Below, in pieces: positions 54,758-64,000 of a DNA stretch of 64,000 bases. Each line of letters opens with the position of its first letter. Positions within the stretch are counted from its first letter, which is position 1. Made by a program: the position numbers and the translations under genes. Below the pieces are notes generated by a model, which had not been told where the DNA came from, did no database searches, and saw only the letters and a program-made list of their open reading frames with translations. The stretch comes from Gracilariopsis chorda (Eukaryota; Rhodophyta; Florideophyceae; Gracilariales; Gracilariaceae), in assembly GCA_003194525.1 (NCBI GenBank), contig NBIV01000270.1:1-64000 (forward strand), in the 5' to 3' direction.

Positions 54758-56792
54758 TCAAACAAGACGGGGGTTAGTGACCTGCTCAGCAGGGGAAAGC
54801 AAGGCGTGTCGCGGGTTCGTATCCGGGATATTGCAGGGGACGTCCGTCTTCGCTCGTAAGTACGATGCAATCGGAACGGTCTGCTTCTCCGCTGGAGTAA
54901 GGGCTTCATAGTTACAGATCACTCGGTTTAATTCTCTCAAAGTGAGGATGCAGTCCGCTGAAATGTGACCGTGTTCGTAACATATGTGGCATATGACTCC
55001 AGAGCATGGGGGCGGCTGACCGGAACGAGCATCCGTGTGTCTCACCGCTGGGCGGGTATCCTTCCATCCGGGACGACTGTGCCGGAGGGCACCATTCGCA
55101 TAGGGAATGCGAGGTCCGTCAACACGGGGTCCGTCAACATAGAGCAGGGAATTCTCCTGAGCTGTGTCGTAGGACGCATCCGTCGTGGACGGCAGTTCCG
55201 TGGTTGGAATAGACTGAGCACCGGCCTGAGCGAGGTACCCGTTATCGTAGTCCCTTGAAGGGCGTCCACTCGCTGCTAGCGATAAAGACGGAGAACTGGA
55301 TTCCATCATCAACGCCTTGGCGGAACGAGACTTCGATGCAGGGATACGAGCTCGAAGTGCATCACCTTCCGCTTGCGCGTGTTGAATCAACCCCAGGTAG
55401 GTGGTGTTACGACGATCCTCCCGATATCGGGCCACCAGCGTACGGATTGCCCGATCCAATCCATCGATGTACATGGTGCAGCGCTCTCCAGAGGAGTAAA
55501 CATTGCCACACCTTTGGAAAGCATTATTAAGGCGTACCGAGAATTCGGTTTCCGTCTCTCCAGATTTCTGGCGGGTATCGCGTAAAGCGAGAATAGCCGC
55601 CTGAATAGCGTTGTTCGTCGCGTAGGATCGCAAGAGGTACTAAACCGCTTCCGGCCAGCACGTTACATCTCCTTCGGAGGCTCGGGAAGAACCTCTTACA
55701 GAGTTGTATTGATCCTCGGCGAGGCCACGTAGAAAATACGGTAGGGCAATAAGCGCCTGTCCTTCGTTCATACCAAGTATGTCCACTTCGGAAACGAATC
55801 TTCCGAGGAAGTCTAACACCAATATTGGATCCTCTCCAGAAAAGAATTGGTTACGAAGGGAAAGCTGCATACGCTTTATGCAGTCCTTCACCTTACCTGT
55901 ACCACGGGTTGTACGATCCAATGAGGAGTCCTCAAGCCGATAATATCGGTACGATACCAACCTCTTGTAGAGGGGATTAGTAAATTTGAGTTCCCTCAAT
56001 CCTAAGTGTTTCCTTCCCTTCCTCCGGGGGCGAATCACACCTTGGGTGGAACAAGACCGTTTAGAATGGGACGGGCGTCGGCGACGATCATCGTCCGACG
56101 AAGAATCCAACGACACCGAACCATCTGAATGGCGAGAATCCTGTGAAGACAGGGAGGAATCCGACGAGTCGGGATAGTGCTCGGGCTGCTTCTTACGAGT
56201 GCGGCGGGTAGAATCTTTCTTCTCGCGCTTCGCTTTTTGCGAGACAGCAGCGGCCTCACCCGGGACGTTGTCATCCATCAAGATAGTTTGCTCCAACGTC
56301 CTCAGACGGGCACTGACACGATCAAATCGGGTTTCCACATTCTCAACATAGTTGGCAGGGCCACCAAAACATTCCAACAAAGTGTTGAAATCCACCCTTA
56401 AAAGGCGAATGTCCTCAGCCAAATCCTTCATAGAAGAGGTATCAAACCTGAAACGCAGGACTTCAAACTCCTCCACGAGGGCATTGTGTACTTCACGCAT
56501 CTCCTCAAGCTGGGCTTGGACACTAGGGGGGGCGTCGGTATCGGGGTCTCCCCTCCGGGGTGCAGCTAAATCGGCAGAAGCCGGGTCGACACCAGAGTTG
56601 GGAGCGTCCTTCAACGCCTTAGGCGGGGGTTTCTGGGCTCTCGACGAGTCTTGGCGCTTCGACTTGCCTTTCAAAGTGGCACGTCGAGGGTGGCCAGCGG
56701 GGACCTTCGAGATCTCTGCCTGTTGCCTGTTTTACGTCACTGACGGAACGACTCCGCGTGACAACGGGTTCGGCGGAGGATGGTCGCCGAGA
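54758..56792 (-). pseudogene. Family D gag, broken
   Basis: The start MSRRPSSAEPVV (56792) matches the family C gag start. The frame changes near 56660, then runs through the coiled-coil and capsid-like domain (KRMQLSLRNQFF, EDQYNSVRGSSRA). A TAG at about 55639 replaces the Gln codon found in family C, after which the frame continues (LRSYATNNAIQAAIL) to a zinc knuckle CHICYEHGHISADC. No functional capsid could be made without repair. Confidence 0.85.
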
Positions 56793-56910
56793 CATGTGTA
56801 GACCAAAAACTCCCACGAAGTGGTAACAAACCAAAAGTTTGGACTGTGAATCTCCGAGGAGAGGTAATACAAAACCTAACCGTTTCCGATTCTAGGTCGG
56901 GAGACCACTT

Positions 56911-57810
56911 TGTAGTGCAATACCGGCAAGCGGGACAACACACGAAGACGTTCGGATCTTCCCCTCTGGAGGGTAACACAGCGAACGGAGCCTCTCCGGA
57001 TGAGCACGACGAAGTCGGGTTGTAAAGCCGAGGCTCACCCTCACACCAAGCAGGGAGAGTTGAAACGGTAGGATTAGGACCACTAAGAATGGGAAAACAG
57101 CCCTCCCAAGGAGTACGAGTCCACGTAAGTGGGGGAAGACGTCACGGGATACCGGCACGAGAGACACGCGTCAGCGGTGACGAGCAACCACACAAAGGGG
57201 TAGAAACCACGAGAGTGGGGTAAGGGAAATACGGGGGATGCCCGATTGGGGCGACGGGGGTGTGGGCCAACGGGACCACGGAAAAAGGTACAGAAGAACC
57301 CTATACAGGGGCGAGAACACGGCGGTGGTGAATTAAGTGACAAGTGCCCAAGGCGGTGATACTCCTAGTGACGCAAGGTGGATAGGTCTACCGCTAGTAA
57401 CGCGGCTTTACCTCCGAGGAGCGTAGAAGACTCGCAAAAGCGGAAAAGACTTAGAGTCAAGAAACCTGGTTGGGGAAGTTTACTCAGTGTCAGGGCGAGG
57501 TCGCCGAGCCACTATATAGTGTAGTAATCTCCCTACTGTAGCGTAGATAAATAATAAATAATAAATATAAGTTGACTAAATGTCCACACCGTGGTGCCAT
57601 CCTCCTCTTGACTATCGGTGTCACACGTGGTCCACTCACGCCTTGGGCGGCACACGGCGCATGCACAGGTGTGCACCTGGTGCACAGTGCGGATCCGCTG
57701 AGGGCTGAGACACCCGTTAATAGCGGTAGTAATCATAAACACGCGAAAGCGGCAAAAACACCAAATCCACAGGGCATCGCTGAGTCTTCCTCCTTGAAGA
57801 TTGCACTTCA
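56911..57810 (-). repeat. 5' LTR of family D
   Basis: A 900-base LTR with TGTAGTGCAATACC and, at the other end, TTGCACTTCA. A palindromic TATA-like ACTATATAGT lies at 57511-57520. It shares terminal sequence and layout with family C but is largely diverged inside. Confidence 0.85.
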
Positions 57811-57815
57811 ATTTC

Positions 57816-58220
57816 TCAAGTCACAAAAGCCGGCGCGTTACCAGATTCGTCTTAGGAGGAGGGCTATACGCATTTGCAGATGCATTCGATATGGCTTACG
57901 TTATCAAACATGACTTAGAGTCAATAATTGGGAAGCAAATTCCAATCACAATGCTTACTGACTAAAAAAGTTTATTAGACGTAATAACAAAAAGCTCATC
58001 GACATCTGAAAAGCGACCAATGATCGACATTTATGCAGTTCGTGAAGCCTACTCGAACCACGAAATTTCCGATGTTGGGTGTATCACCTCCCCCAACAAC
58101 CCCGCCAATTTTTTTACCAAAATTAAGAACGGTGATGCTATGAACCAAATTTTAAGTACTTTCACATGCGTTTTAGATATTGATCAACTAGTTATACGTG
58201 ATTTTATGCGACAATTGTAA
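57816..58220 (+). pseudogene. Copia RNase H C-terminus
   Basis: The copia polyprotein resumes after family D. The RNase H end reads VTRFVLGGGLYAFADAFDMA, then a stop after ITMLTD, then KSLLDVITKSSS, DIYAVREAYSNHEI and the typical NPANFFTK ending. An in-frame TAA lies near 57964. The coding sequence ends at 58220, about 110 bases before the 3' LTR. Confidence 0.85.
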
Positions 58221-58329
58221 GCCATACAAAAAGAAAAGGGAATGGGAAAATAAAGTTCCGCTCATTGTCCTTGTCAGACGGTGAGGAAAAAGGAAATGGA
58301 GTGGACAATCTCACCATTCTTGGGGATGA

Positions 58330-58617
58330 TGAGAAAGCGTCCTGCCTTCTCACCATCCCCGAGGATGGTGTGATGGCTGCTTACAATGCCGCGTTACTGC
58401 CAGCATGTTAGGACTCTTAACTACCGAGAAAGACGACTAACATCTTTCTCTCTGAGTATAAAAGGAGGGAACAGAGCTTGGCCTTCGCCTTTCGTCTGTT
58501 TCCCAACCCATTATTATCATCAAGTCTACCTCTTTAAGCAAAGGAATCATCCTTTTTGGGCCGCTCCTAGCTACCACTACAGGCCGCCCCTTTTTTTAAA
58601 CGTATTATTTTACGACA
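58330..58617 (+). repeat. 3' LTR of copia element
   Basis: A 288-base LTR pairing with 37958-38246, ending TACGACA. It contains a good TATA box. Confidence 0.8.
58457..58464 (+). promoter_or_regulatory. TATA box of copia 3' LTR
   Basis: TATAAAAG lies within GAGTATAAAAGGAGGG. The equivalent site in the 5' LTR has lost the consensus (TACAAAAG), so the surviving promoter is the downstream one, which points towards the host gene at 58958. Confidence 0.6.
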
Positions 58618-58957
58618 CACACTTCTTCATTTGGTTGGACAACCTTGTCGATCTCTCCAATGACGGGCCCTCTTGCGCTGGCACGGCGGTGAGCGCAATC
58701 CGTAAACGGTAGTATCCAAGCGTTCGTAGTATAGTAGAAGTCAGAGGATAGAATAGACTTAGAAGACCAGAGCTGATAACAGCCTCTGTACGCAGCCGGA
58801 CACGGACGACCGTGTTTCCCTTTACTACTAATCTTCTACTTGTCTATCTTGTCTGTCGAAGTAGAGTCCGATACGGTTCAGTAGCTAGCCTAAATGAAAT
58901 TATTCTAGCTACCGGAACGGTCTAGAACCTTCTGTTCGAACGGGAGCGCCGACGCAA
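58618..58957. other. Short intergenic region before the monooxygenase
   Basis: 340 bases with no supported coding feature. It lies between the copia 3' LTR and the monooxygenase start. Confidence 0.4.
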
Positions 58958-60526
58958 GTGCGTCTTACAGCCACAAATGTACAAACATCAACGACAAGGG
59001 GTTTGAATGAATCTTGCTTCGAATCAGAACTCTGGCTCTTGTTATTATCTAGCCTTTCCACTATTGGGGGAACAAGACCACAACACAGCATCGACTCTTT
59101 TCGGCCGTTTGGAGGGCAAGCAGGGGTTTTCAAAGACGACATGACGCACAGTCTATCTCAGGAGCTCACTTCTTTCATTGGCACTAACCCAGTCATAATT
59201 GGAGGCGGGCCATGCGGTGCTACTCTCGCGTTACTGCTGCAAGAACGGGGTATTCCCGTTACGCTCGTTGACAGCACCCCAGACTTCACAGATGTGGACT
59301 ACTCAAGGTCATACAGTTTCCGTCTCAATCTGCGAGCCATCTCTACGCTCTCCTCAGTCCCAGAGCTACTGAAGAGGCTGAAGAAAGAAGCAGTGGCCAC
59401 TAATGACGCAAAAGTGCTCTTCCACACTACAAATGGAAGAGTTATGAACGTATCACCGAAGATAAAAGTTCAGGGACATCCGGATCTGTATGTGCTACGA
59501 ACGCCATATATCCAGGAATGCCGCTTTCTTTCTGAGGAAACATGTTCGATCACCACAATGTACGGCTCATCTCTGGAGGCTATTCACTTTCATCATGATG
59601 GGCAAGTTGAGCTTACGTTCAATCAAGACGGCCGTGAGACTAAGCTCCTTACACGACTGGTGCTGGCATGCGACGGCTTGAACTCAAAGACAGCGAAAAT
59701 AGTTCAAAAGAAGCTAAATACACGCTCACCTGTACCATACCATGTCAGCAATGGCCTTGGTCGTAAGCAGTTTGCGGGGACTTCTACCAGAAATCTTATA
59801 CAGTCGATATGTTTAGATAAGTCTTTCTTCTACAGGAATATTGATTCTGAAGTTCTGCGCAGTTTTGCTGAACAGGAGGATGTCTGGCACTGGATTTTGG
59901 GCACCTCGGAAGGGTTGGCGAAGGGAGCATCATGTATGATCAGCTGTGTGCCTATGGCAAGGGAGCGGATCGATAAACTTGGAGGTCAACTTGCTACAGT
60001 TTGCGCTACTAAGCACACCGAATTTTGGAACTTGAGCAACGTTGAGGAAGGCTTTGCAGCATTCAAGAAACGCTTTCCTCAATTAGACGTATGTAGTATG
60101 ATCAGCGAAGACGCAATGCGAGCATTCATAGACTCAAGACCAACGCCTTCACCGTGTTTTTCGCGCATGGGGTGTTTCACTGTGATGTTGGGCGACTCAC
60201 AGAGCGGTGGAATAGCCTACCTTGGCGATGCTGCGCGGTCTGTCTCGCCCGTCACTGGAGAAGGTGTGAATGCGAGTTTGCTTGACGTGAATCTGTTCAT
60301 GGAGGCATTGGATGCAAGTGCTGGGAGTGGTTGTCTTCGCACTGTTCTTGAGGCTTACGAAAGAAAGGCCAGCGTCGAAGCCGATGCAATTCTAACGTTG
60401 GGTATGCGAATGGTGGAAGGTAGAAGAGGGAGTACGGGGTCTTTTCTTCAACTAGGTAGAAGCATTATTCGGATGGGCTTGGCGAAGATAGCCCCGGACA
60501 TCTCTACAAAAGCCTGCTGCCGATGA
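58958..60526 (+). CDS. FAD-dependent monooxygenase, kynurenine-3-monooxygenase-like
   Basis: An open frame of 522 codons. The dinucleotide-binding motif VIIGGGPCGATLALLL lies at residues 79-94 with the acidic end of the second strand in TLVDSTP. The second FAD motif GDAARSVSPVTGEGVNASLLD starts at residue 423. These place it among class A flavin hydroxylases; spacing and the C-terminal architecture are closest to kynurenine 3-monooxygenase, though the family is broad. The more likely start is Met62 (59141), because residues 1-61 lack homology and precede the beta strand closely; the longer form could carry a presequence. After ISTKACCR the frame stops, but in the next frame the sequence continues as a plausible C-terminal membrane anchor (60524-60672), so a 1-base frameshift near 60505 is suspected. 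A decayed relative lies at 29750-30588. Confidence 0.8.
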   Translation: MRLTATNVQTSTTRGLNESCFESELWLLLLSSLSTIGGTRPQHSIDSFRPFGGQAGVFKDDMTHSLSQELTSFIGTNPVIIGGGPCGATLALLLQERGIPVTLVDSTPDFTDVDYSRSYSFRLNLRAISTLSSVPELLKRLKKEAVATNDAKVLFHTTNGRVMNVSPKIKVQGHPDLYVLRTPYIQECRFLSEETCSITTMYGSSLEAIHFHHDGQVELTFNQDGRETKLLTRLVLACDGLNSKTAKIVQKKLNTRSPVPYHVSNGLGRKQFAGTSTRNLIQSICLDKSFFYRNIDSEVLRSFAEQEDVWHWILGTSEGLAKGASCMISCVPMARERIDKLGGQLATVCATKHTEFWNLSNVEEGFAAFKKRFPQLDVCSMISEDAMRAFIDSRPTPSPCFSRMGCFTVMLGDSQSGGIAYLGDAARSVSPVTGEGVNASLLDVNLFMEALDASAGSGCLRTVLEAYERKASVEADAILTLGMRMVEGRRGSTGSFLQLGRSIIRMGLAKIAPDISTKACCR

Positions 60527-60672
60527 TGAGAGCGGAACTATTGTATTCGGATGTCCTTCGAATAGCGGACAGAGCGGCGATGGTCGAGATATACATTTCA
60601 GCTTTGTTTGGCGTTGTGCTGTCGGTCATGGCAGGTATTCTCTGGGTGTTACTTTGGAAAGTCAATGCGTAG

Positions 60673-61616
60673 GTTGAGAACCGATTACTGTAGGCTATGC
60701 ATGATCTCCGAATATCTCCCCATTCCAGCCTCTACTTCACATGTTATTGGCTGCAAGCTGCGGCCAGGTGTGGCGATGTTCACAGCATTACCAACCTTTT
60801 TCCAGATAAGATTCGAGTCGATGGTCAAGAAATGTACACGTAAACCACGAGAACACATGCAGTTGTCGATAACGCACTGACAACAACGAGGAGATGGGCG
60901 TGCCAACCAACAACCGACATCGTTATATGGGCACGTACTCCTCCACGTCCTAGGCCACCTACTATGGTATCCTAAGGGTCGCCTAGTATCCCTACTTTGC
61001 CCCAATAAAAAACCCGGAGCTCCTGTTGTTGGAAGCTTCTTGCCCCATTCACAACTCACCAAATCTCGTAGTCAAAACGACTAGGCCAGGCCACATGTCC
61101 GGTGTGAGCTGATGATAGTCGCAGCTGTTCACGTATAGCATCCACCACACCAACAACGAATCTTGCCACGCTTACAGAGGATAGCTTAATAACCGTTCAA
61201 AAGGTAAAGGGTTACCGGGTTCCTCTTAAAAGAAAAAATCTTAGGGCATCCACACTCAACGGCGCAATCCTAAAGAAAATCCACGCGTGTAGGAACCTGC
61301 ATGGACGACTGAAGTTTAGTCGTACACTGACAAAGGATGCGTTTAGGGCCGTTCTATGACTTTCTTAATCTGCGAACGGTTAACTCTGAATTAAAAAATT
61401 TTCGATTTTGGTCCAGTTTCGTACACTGCAAAAAATAAATGAAAAGTCTAAGAGGACAAAGCCATCCCATGGCGAAGATTATGCATGCCACTTCGCAAGA
61501 ACATGGTGGAAATCACTTCATTGTCGGGAACCATCCATTTTCTTCAACTCCTTCATGATAGAACCGTCCAATCGAGCAAATGAAGCAAACGACGGCGCTT
61601 TCTAGGGAGATGTGTT
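60673..61616. other. Intergenic stretch
   Basis: About 940 bases with no recognisable gene. GGTAAAGGGTTACCGGG near 61204 recalls the end of the MITE-like element at 33616 but has no partner nearby. Confidence 0.35.
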
Positions 61617-62778
61617 ATGCATATAATTTGCGGTGCAATATTCGCAAACATGGTGAAAAAGGATAACTGTGTACTCCGTTGCGTGCTCCTCCAAACTCTG
61701 TTCAACACACAGGCGCACATAGAGTCCCTTTCTGACATTTTTTACCAGAATGTATCGCGTTACAAAATCTCAATACAGTCTTATTTTCTCAACTGCGCAA
61801 GGTTTTCTCCAACGAAAGCACAAAAATTTTTCTAGAGTTCCAGCTTCTCTTACTCCACCTGTTATGTTATTTCTTACATTGCGACTTCTAGCAGGAGCAA
61901 GTTACTTAGATATATCGTGGCCACACGGGATTGGCTCCTCAACAGTGTACCATGCATTCACGGAAACCTTAATCGTTCTTGATCAGACCCTCCCGAAGAT
62001 CAGATTTCCGCGCACAAAGGAAGAGTCTATGAACCAGGGAAATATGTTTTGAAGCCTAAGAAACAGTCCACTACATGGTGTTATATCTGCACTGGATGGA
62101 ATGGCCATTGCTATTAGGTGCCCTTCTCTGGGAGAAGCTCCAGATCCCATGAAGTACTACAATCGAAAGAAATTCTTTGCTCCTTGCGTGCAGGCAATCG
62201 TACAAGAGGACTATAAGTGTTCGTTTGTGTCTGCACGTCATTCTGGTGGAACGCATGACGCCACCACCTTTAGTAGCACAAAACTATAAGACTTACCACA
62301 TGGAGATGAATTACCTTCTTGGGCAGCCGTCGTTGCCGACGATGCGTAAAGTAACAAAGCCCGAGTTTTTACGCACTTTCCGGGTCGACATTTAACAAAA
62401 AGAGAAGGCACATATAGCGCTTATCATTCTGTTACTCGGGCGTGCGTAGAACAAGCGTTCGGGATTCTAGTATATCGCTTTGGAGTCTTCAGGTGTGCTA
62501 TACGCTATTCTTTGCACAACACTACTCTAATCATTCTTGTCGCATGTAAGTTACACAATTTTCTCATTGGTACGTCTGACGATAATAGGTACGAATTCAT
62601 TGCTGCCCATGAAGATCATCAGGTTTATGGCACTCCTGTTGTGCATTCTCAAGACGGCTTACACAATGAGAGAGATAACATGCGTGCAAGAAACCGTGGT
62701 AGAGAAGTTTCCGATTTGAGAGATGAACTTGCGGATCATCTTCAAAGACAGGGCTTTGTACGAAGAAGAACATGCTGA
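61617..62778 (+). pseudogene. Second Harbinger-type DDE transposase, decayed
   Basis: Plus-strand pieces in different frames. A helical N-terminal part (LTPPVMLFLTLRLLAGASY, GIGSSTVYHAFTETL) is followed by the DDE_4 nuclease, with first Asp in ALDGMAIAIRCPS, then KYYNRKKFFAPCVQAIV and GGTHDATTF. The second Asp region AAVVADDA runs into a stop near 62345. The Glu helix is in VEQAFGILVYRFG, followed by VACKLHNFLIG and an acidic tail to 62778. Unlike the copy at 27760-28861, the HD pair is intact. The two are distinct lineages rather than copies of one element. Confidence 0.8.
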
Positions 62779-63065
62779 GCTTTATTTTAAAGTGGTGCGA
62801 ACAGAATCCCAGGCGCTAAGTGGTGGAGTATAGGGTTTTGCACTTGAGGTACTGACAGGGACACTTGGTGGTGGAGTTGTAGGGCGTGGAAATACAGATC
62901 TGCTAGACCCGGATGGACTCTGTTCGCCATTATCTTCATAGTATCAGCCCTTCTTTGCCTGGTGAGCACATCACAAGAGAATGACCGACATCTTCCGAAG
63001 GCACGGTTTCTTCAATCCCCACATGGACCGCAGCTACTCGCTTTTTGCTCTCTGGAAGCATGTGA

Positions 63066-64000
63066 ATGCTGACAAATACGCCGTTCATCACACCATGGGT
63101 CCCCGGCCTTCTACGCATCGCCCAGATTTCATCACTGAAGCTAGAAAGATTTCGAGAGCACCGTCTTAATTTTCGATCTCGAACTGCTTCCCGAATTCTG
63201 CATACACCATGTGCATCAGCGGTCTCGCCATTTTCCGACCCTTTCAGATCCAATTGTGCGCCGCCCAAGTCCGACCCACTGCCACCGTTACGAGAGGAGC
63301 TGCGACCACAGCGCGAAATGCCACCTCGCTATGATCCACAGGCTGTTGAGCAGGTTCTTTACCAGGGGTGGGAATCTGCAGGCTTGTTTAAGCCATGCGT
63401 GCCAAACGGCAAAGAACCGTTTACCATTTGTATGCCTCCGCCGAATGTAACAGGTGGTCTGCATATAGGACATGCCATGTTCGCTACCATCGAAGATATT
63501 TTGACCCGCTTTCATCGTATGCGCGGAAGGCCTACCTTGTGGCTGCGTGGAACCAATCATGCCGGAATTGCCACCCAACTGGTTGTCCAGAAAGAATTAA
63601 CGAAAGACGGATTGACTCGCGATCAACTTGGACCAGAGAACTTTTTGAAGCGTGTGTGCAAATGGAAAGAAGAGAAGGGTGATTACATTAACGTCCAGAT
63701 GCGAAGACCCGGCGCTAGTTGTGACTGGGACCGTTCTCGATTCACACTGGAAGAACGTATGTCTGCTGCAGTCGCAGAAGCTTTTAAGCGTCTGCACGAT
63801 CAGGGACTGATTTACAGAGGTGACTACATGGTTAATTGGAGTCCAACGCTGCGCACGGCGGTGAGCGATCTAGAAGCTGAGTTCTCCGAAGAGAACAGAA
63901 AACTGTACTACTTTTGGTATCCCCTTAGCGATGGAAGTGGATTCATCCCGGTCGCAACAACACCTCCGGAGATCATCCTCGGTGATACCGCTCTCTGTGT
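63066..64000 (+). CDS. VARS: Valyl-tRNA synthetase, 5' part
   Basis: The frame is open from 63066 to the window end (311 codons). The catalytic Rossmann start is PPPNVTGGLHIGHA (HIGH at residues 133-136), followed by WLRGTNHAGIATQ and the class Ia insertion with ASCDWDRSRFTLEER and YRGDYMVNWSP. The beginning of the editing domain reads ATTPPEIILGDTA. The wording MRRPGASCDWDRSRF and TAVSDLEAEF is of the bacterial/organellar valine type. Residues 1-84, before MPPRYDPQ (ATG at 63318), are Arg/Ser/Pro-rich with almost no acid, like a mitochondrial or plastid presequence; the downstream ATG could give a cytosolic form. The enzyme charges tRNA-Val and edits mischarged threonine. It continues beyond the window. 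Confidence 0.9.
   Translation, partial: MLTNTPFITPWVPGLLRIAQISSLKLERFREHRLNFRSRTASRILHTPCASAVSPFSDPFRSNCAPPKSDPLPPLREELRPQREMPPRYDPQAVEQVLYQGWESAGLFKPCVPNGKEPFTICMPPPNVTGGLHIGHAMFATIEDILTRFHRMRGRPTLWLRGTNHAGIATQLVVQKELTKDGLTRDQLGPENFLKRVCKWKEEKGDYINVQMRRPGASCDWDRSRFTLEERMSAAVAEAFKRLHDQGLIYRGDYMVNWSPTLRTAVSDLEAEFSEENRKLYYFWYPLSDGSGFIPVATTPPEIILGDTALC

Larger units (their letters stand above)
53525..57810 (-). mobile_element. Chromodomain-lineage Ty3 element, family D, internally deleted
   Basis: A minus-strand element flanked by ATTTC (53520-53524 and 57811-57815). The 5' LTR is complete (56911-57810, 900 bases). Of the 3' LTR only the outermost 43 bases remain (53525-53567). RT, RNase H, integrase and most of the 3' LTR are missing, with the protease end joined directly to the LTR tip. 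The primer site is the same as in family C (TGGTCTCCCGACC on the minus strand, ending at 56907). Confidence 0.9.
37958..58617 (+). mobile_element. Ty1/copia retrotransposon carrying two nested Ty3 elements
   Basis: The copia element has LTRs 37958-38246 and 58330-58617. Its own interior is 38247-42511, 52486-53524 and 57816-58329. The remaining 14.3 kb are family C (42512-52480) and family D (53525-57810) Ty3 elements, plus one copy of each target duplication. The gene order is a leader with a 121-base intron, a zinc-finger ORF, gag with a knuckle, protease, integrase, RT, then RNase H. Integrase before RT is diagnostic of copia. The outer flanks (GTCCA and CACAC) do not match, so no target duplication was found for the copia element itself. 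Confidence 0.88.

Noticed and set aside
58015..58712. Open frames in the copia LTRs (38015-38311 and 58386-58712) as a conserved small protein
   Set aside because: Both are LTR sequence, include the TATA region, and end at different points outside the LTR.
1..64000. tRNA genes, CRISPR arrays or bacterial-type operons
   Set aside because: No B-box with a foldable cloverleaf and no spaced direct repeats were found; introns and retroelements show eukaryotic nuclear DNA.

Overview
This window is eukaryotic nuclear DNA. Several genes carry short spliceosomal introns (75-121 bases, GTAAGT donors, some with CTAAC-type branch points), and most of the sequence is LTR retrotransposons and decayed DNA transposons around a few compact host genes. 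An organelle-type valyl-tRNA synthetase with a presequence-like N-terminus suggests a photosynthetic host. My best guess is a multicellular red alga; this is inference from overall style, not from a diagnostic gene.

Layout. (1) 1-9271: two Ty3/gypsy copies (family A, minus strand) in head-to-tail tandem sharing a 1020-base LTR. (2) 9272-17280: a broken NOT1 (CCR4-NOT scaffold) gene on the minus strand, cut at one end by the family A tandem and in the middle by a second Ty3 element (family B, 11280-16943, target duplication AGCCC). Family B itself carries an inserted solo LTR of family C (14829-15662, target duplication GGTCG). (3) 18916-30600: a graveyard holding a chromodomain gypsy 3' end, a tyrosine-recombinase fragment, a Helitron/PIF1 helicase fragment, a PIF/Harbinger element with its Myb-like partner gene, and a degenerate FAD-monooxygenase copy. 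(4) 31113-36647: two apparently intact host genes, a secreted TIMP/netrin-like protein and a six-exon multicopper oxidase that includes a 16-base micro-exon. Fragments of a LINE with a tetranucleotide tail lie on both sides. (5) 37958-58617: a Ty1/copia element of about 6.4 kb expanded to 20.7 kb by two nested chromodomain-lineage Ty3 elements (family C, 42512-52480, duplication GGATT; family D, 53525-57810, duplication ATTTC). (6) 58958-64000: an FAD-dependent (kynurenine-3-monooxygenase-like) hydroxylase, a second Harbinger-type transposase remnant, and the first part of valyl-tRNA synthetase.

Most noteworthy: the copia element has an additional ORF upstream of gag, encoding two U1/JAZ-type C2H2 zinc fingers. 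Its AUG does not exist in the DNA and is formed only when a 121-base leader intron is removed. The four target-site duplications give a clear relative order of insertions. Almost every retroelement ORF carries nonsense or frameshift lesions, whereas the TIMP-like gene, the multicopper oxidase and the visible part of valyl-tRNA synthetase look intact.
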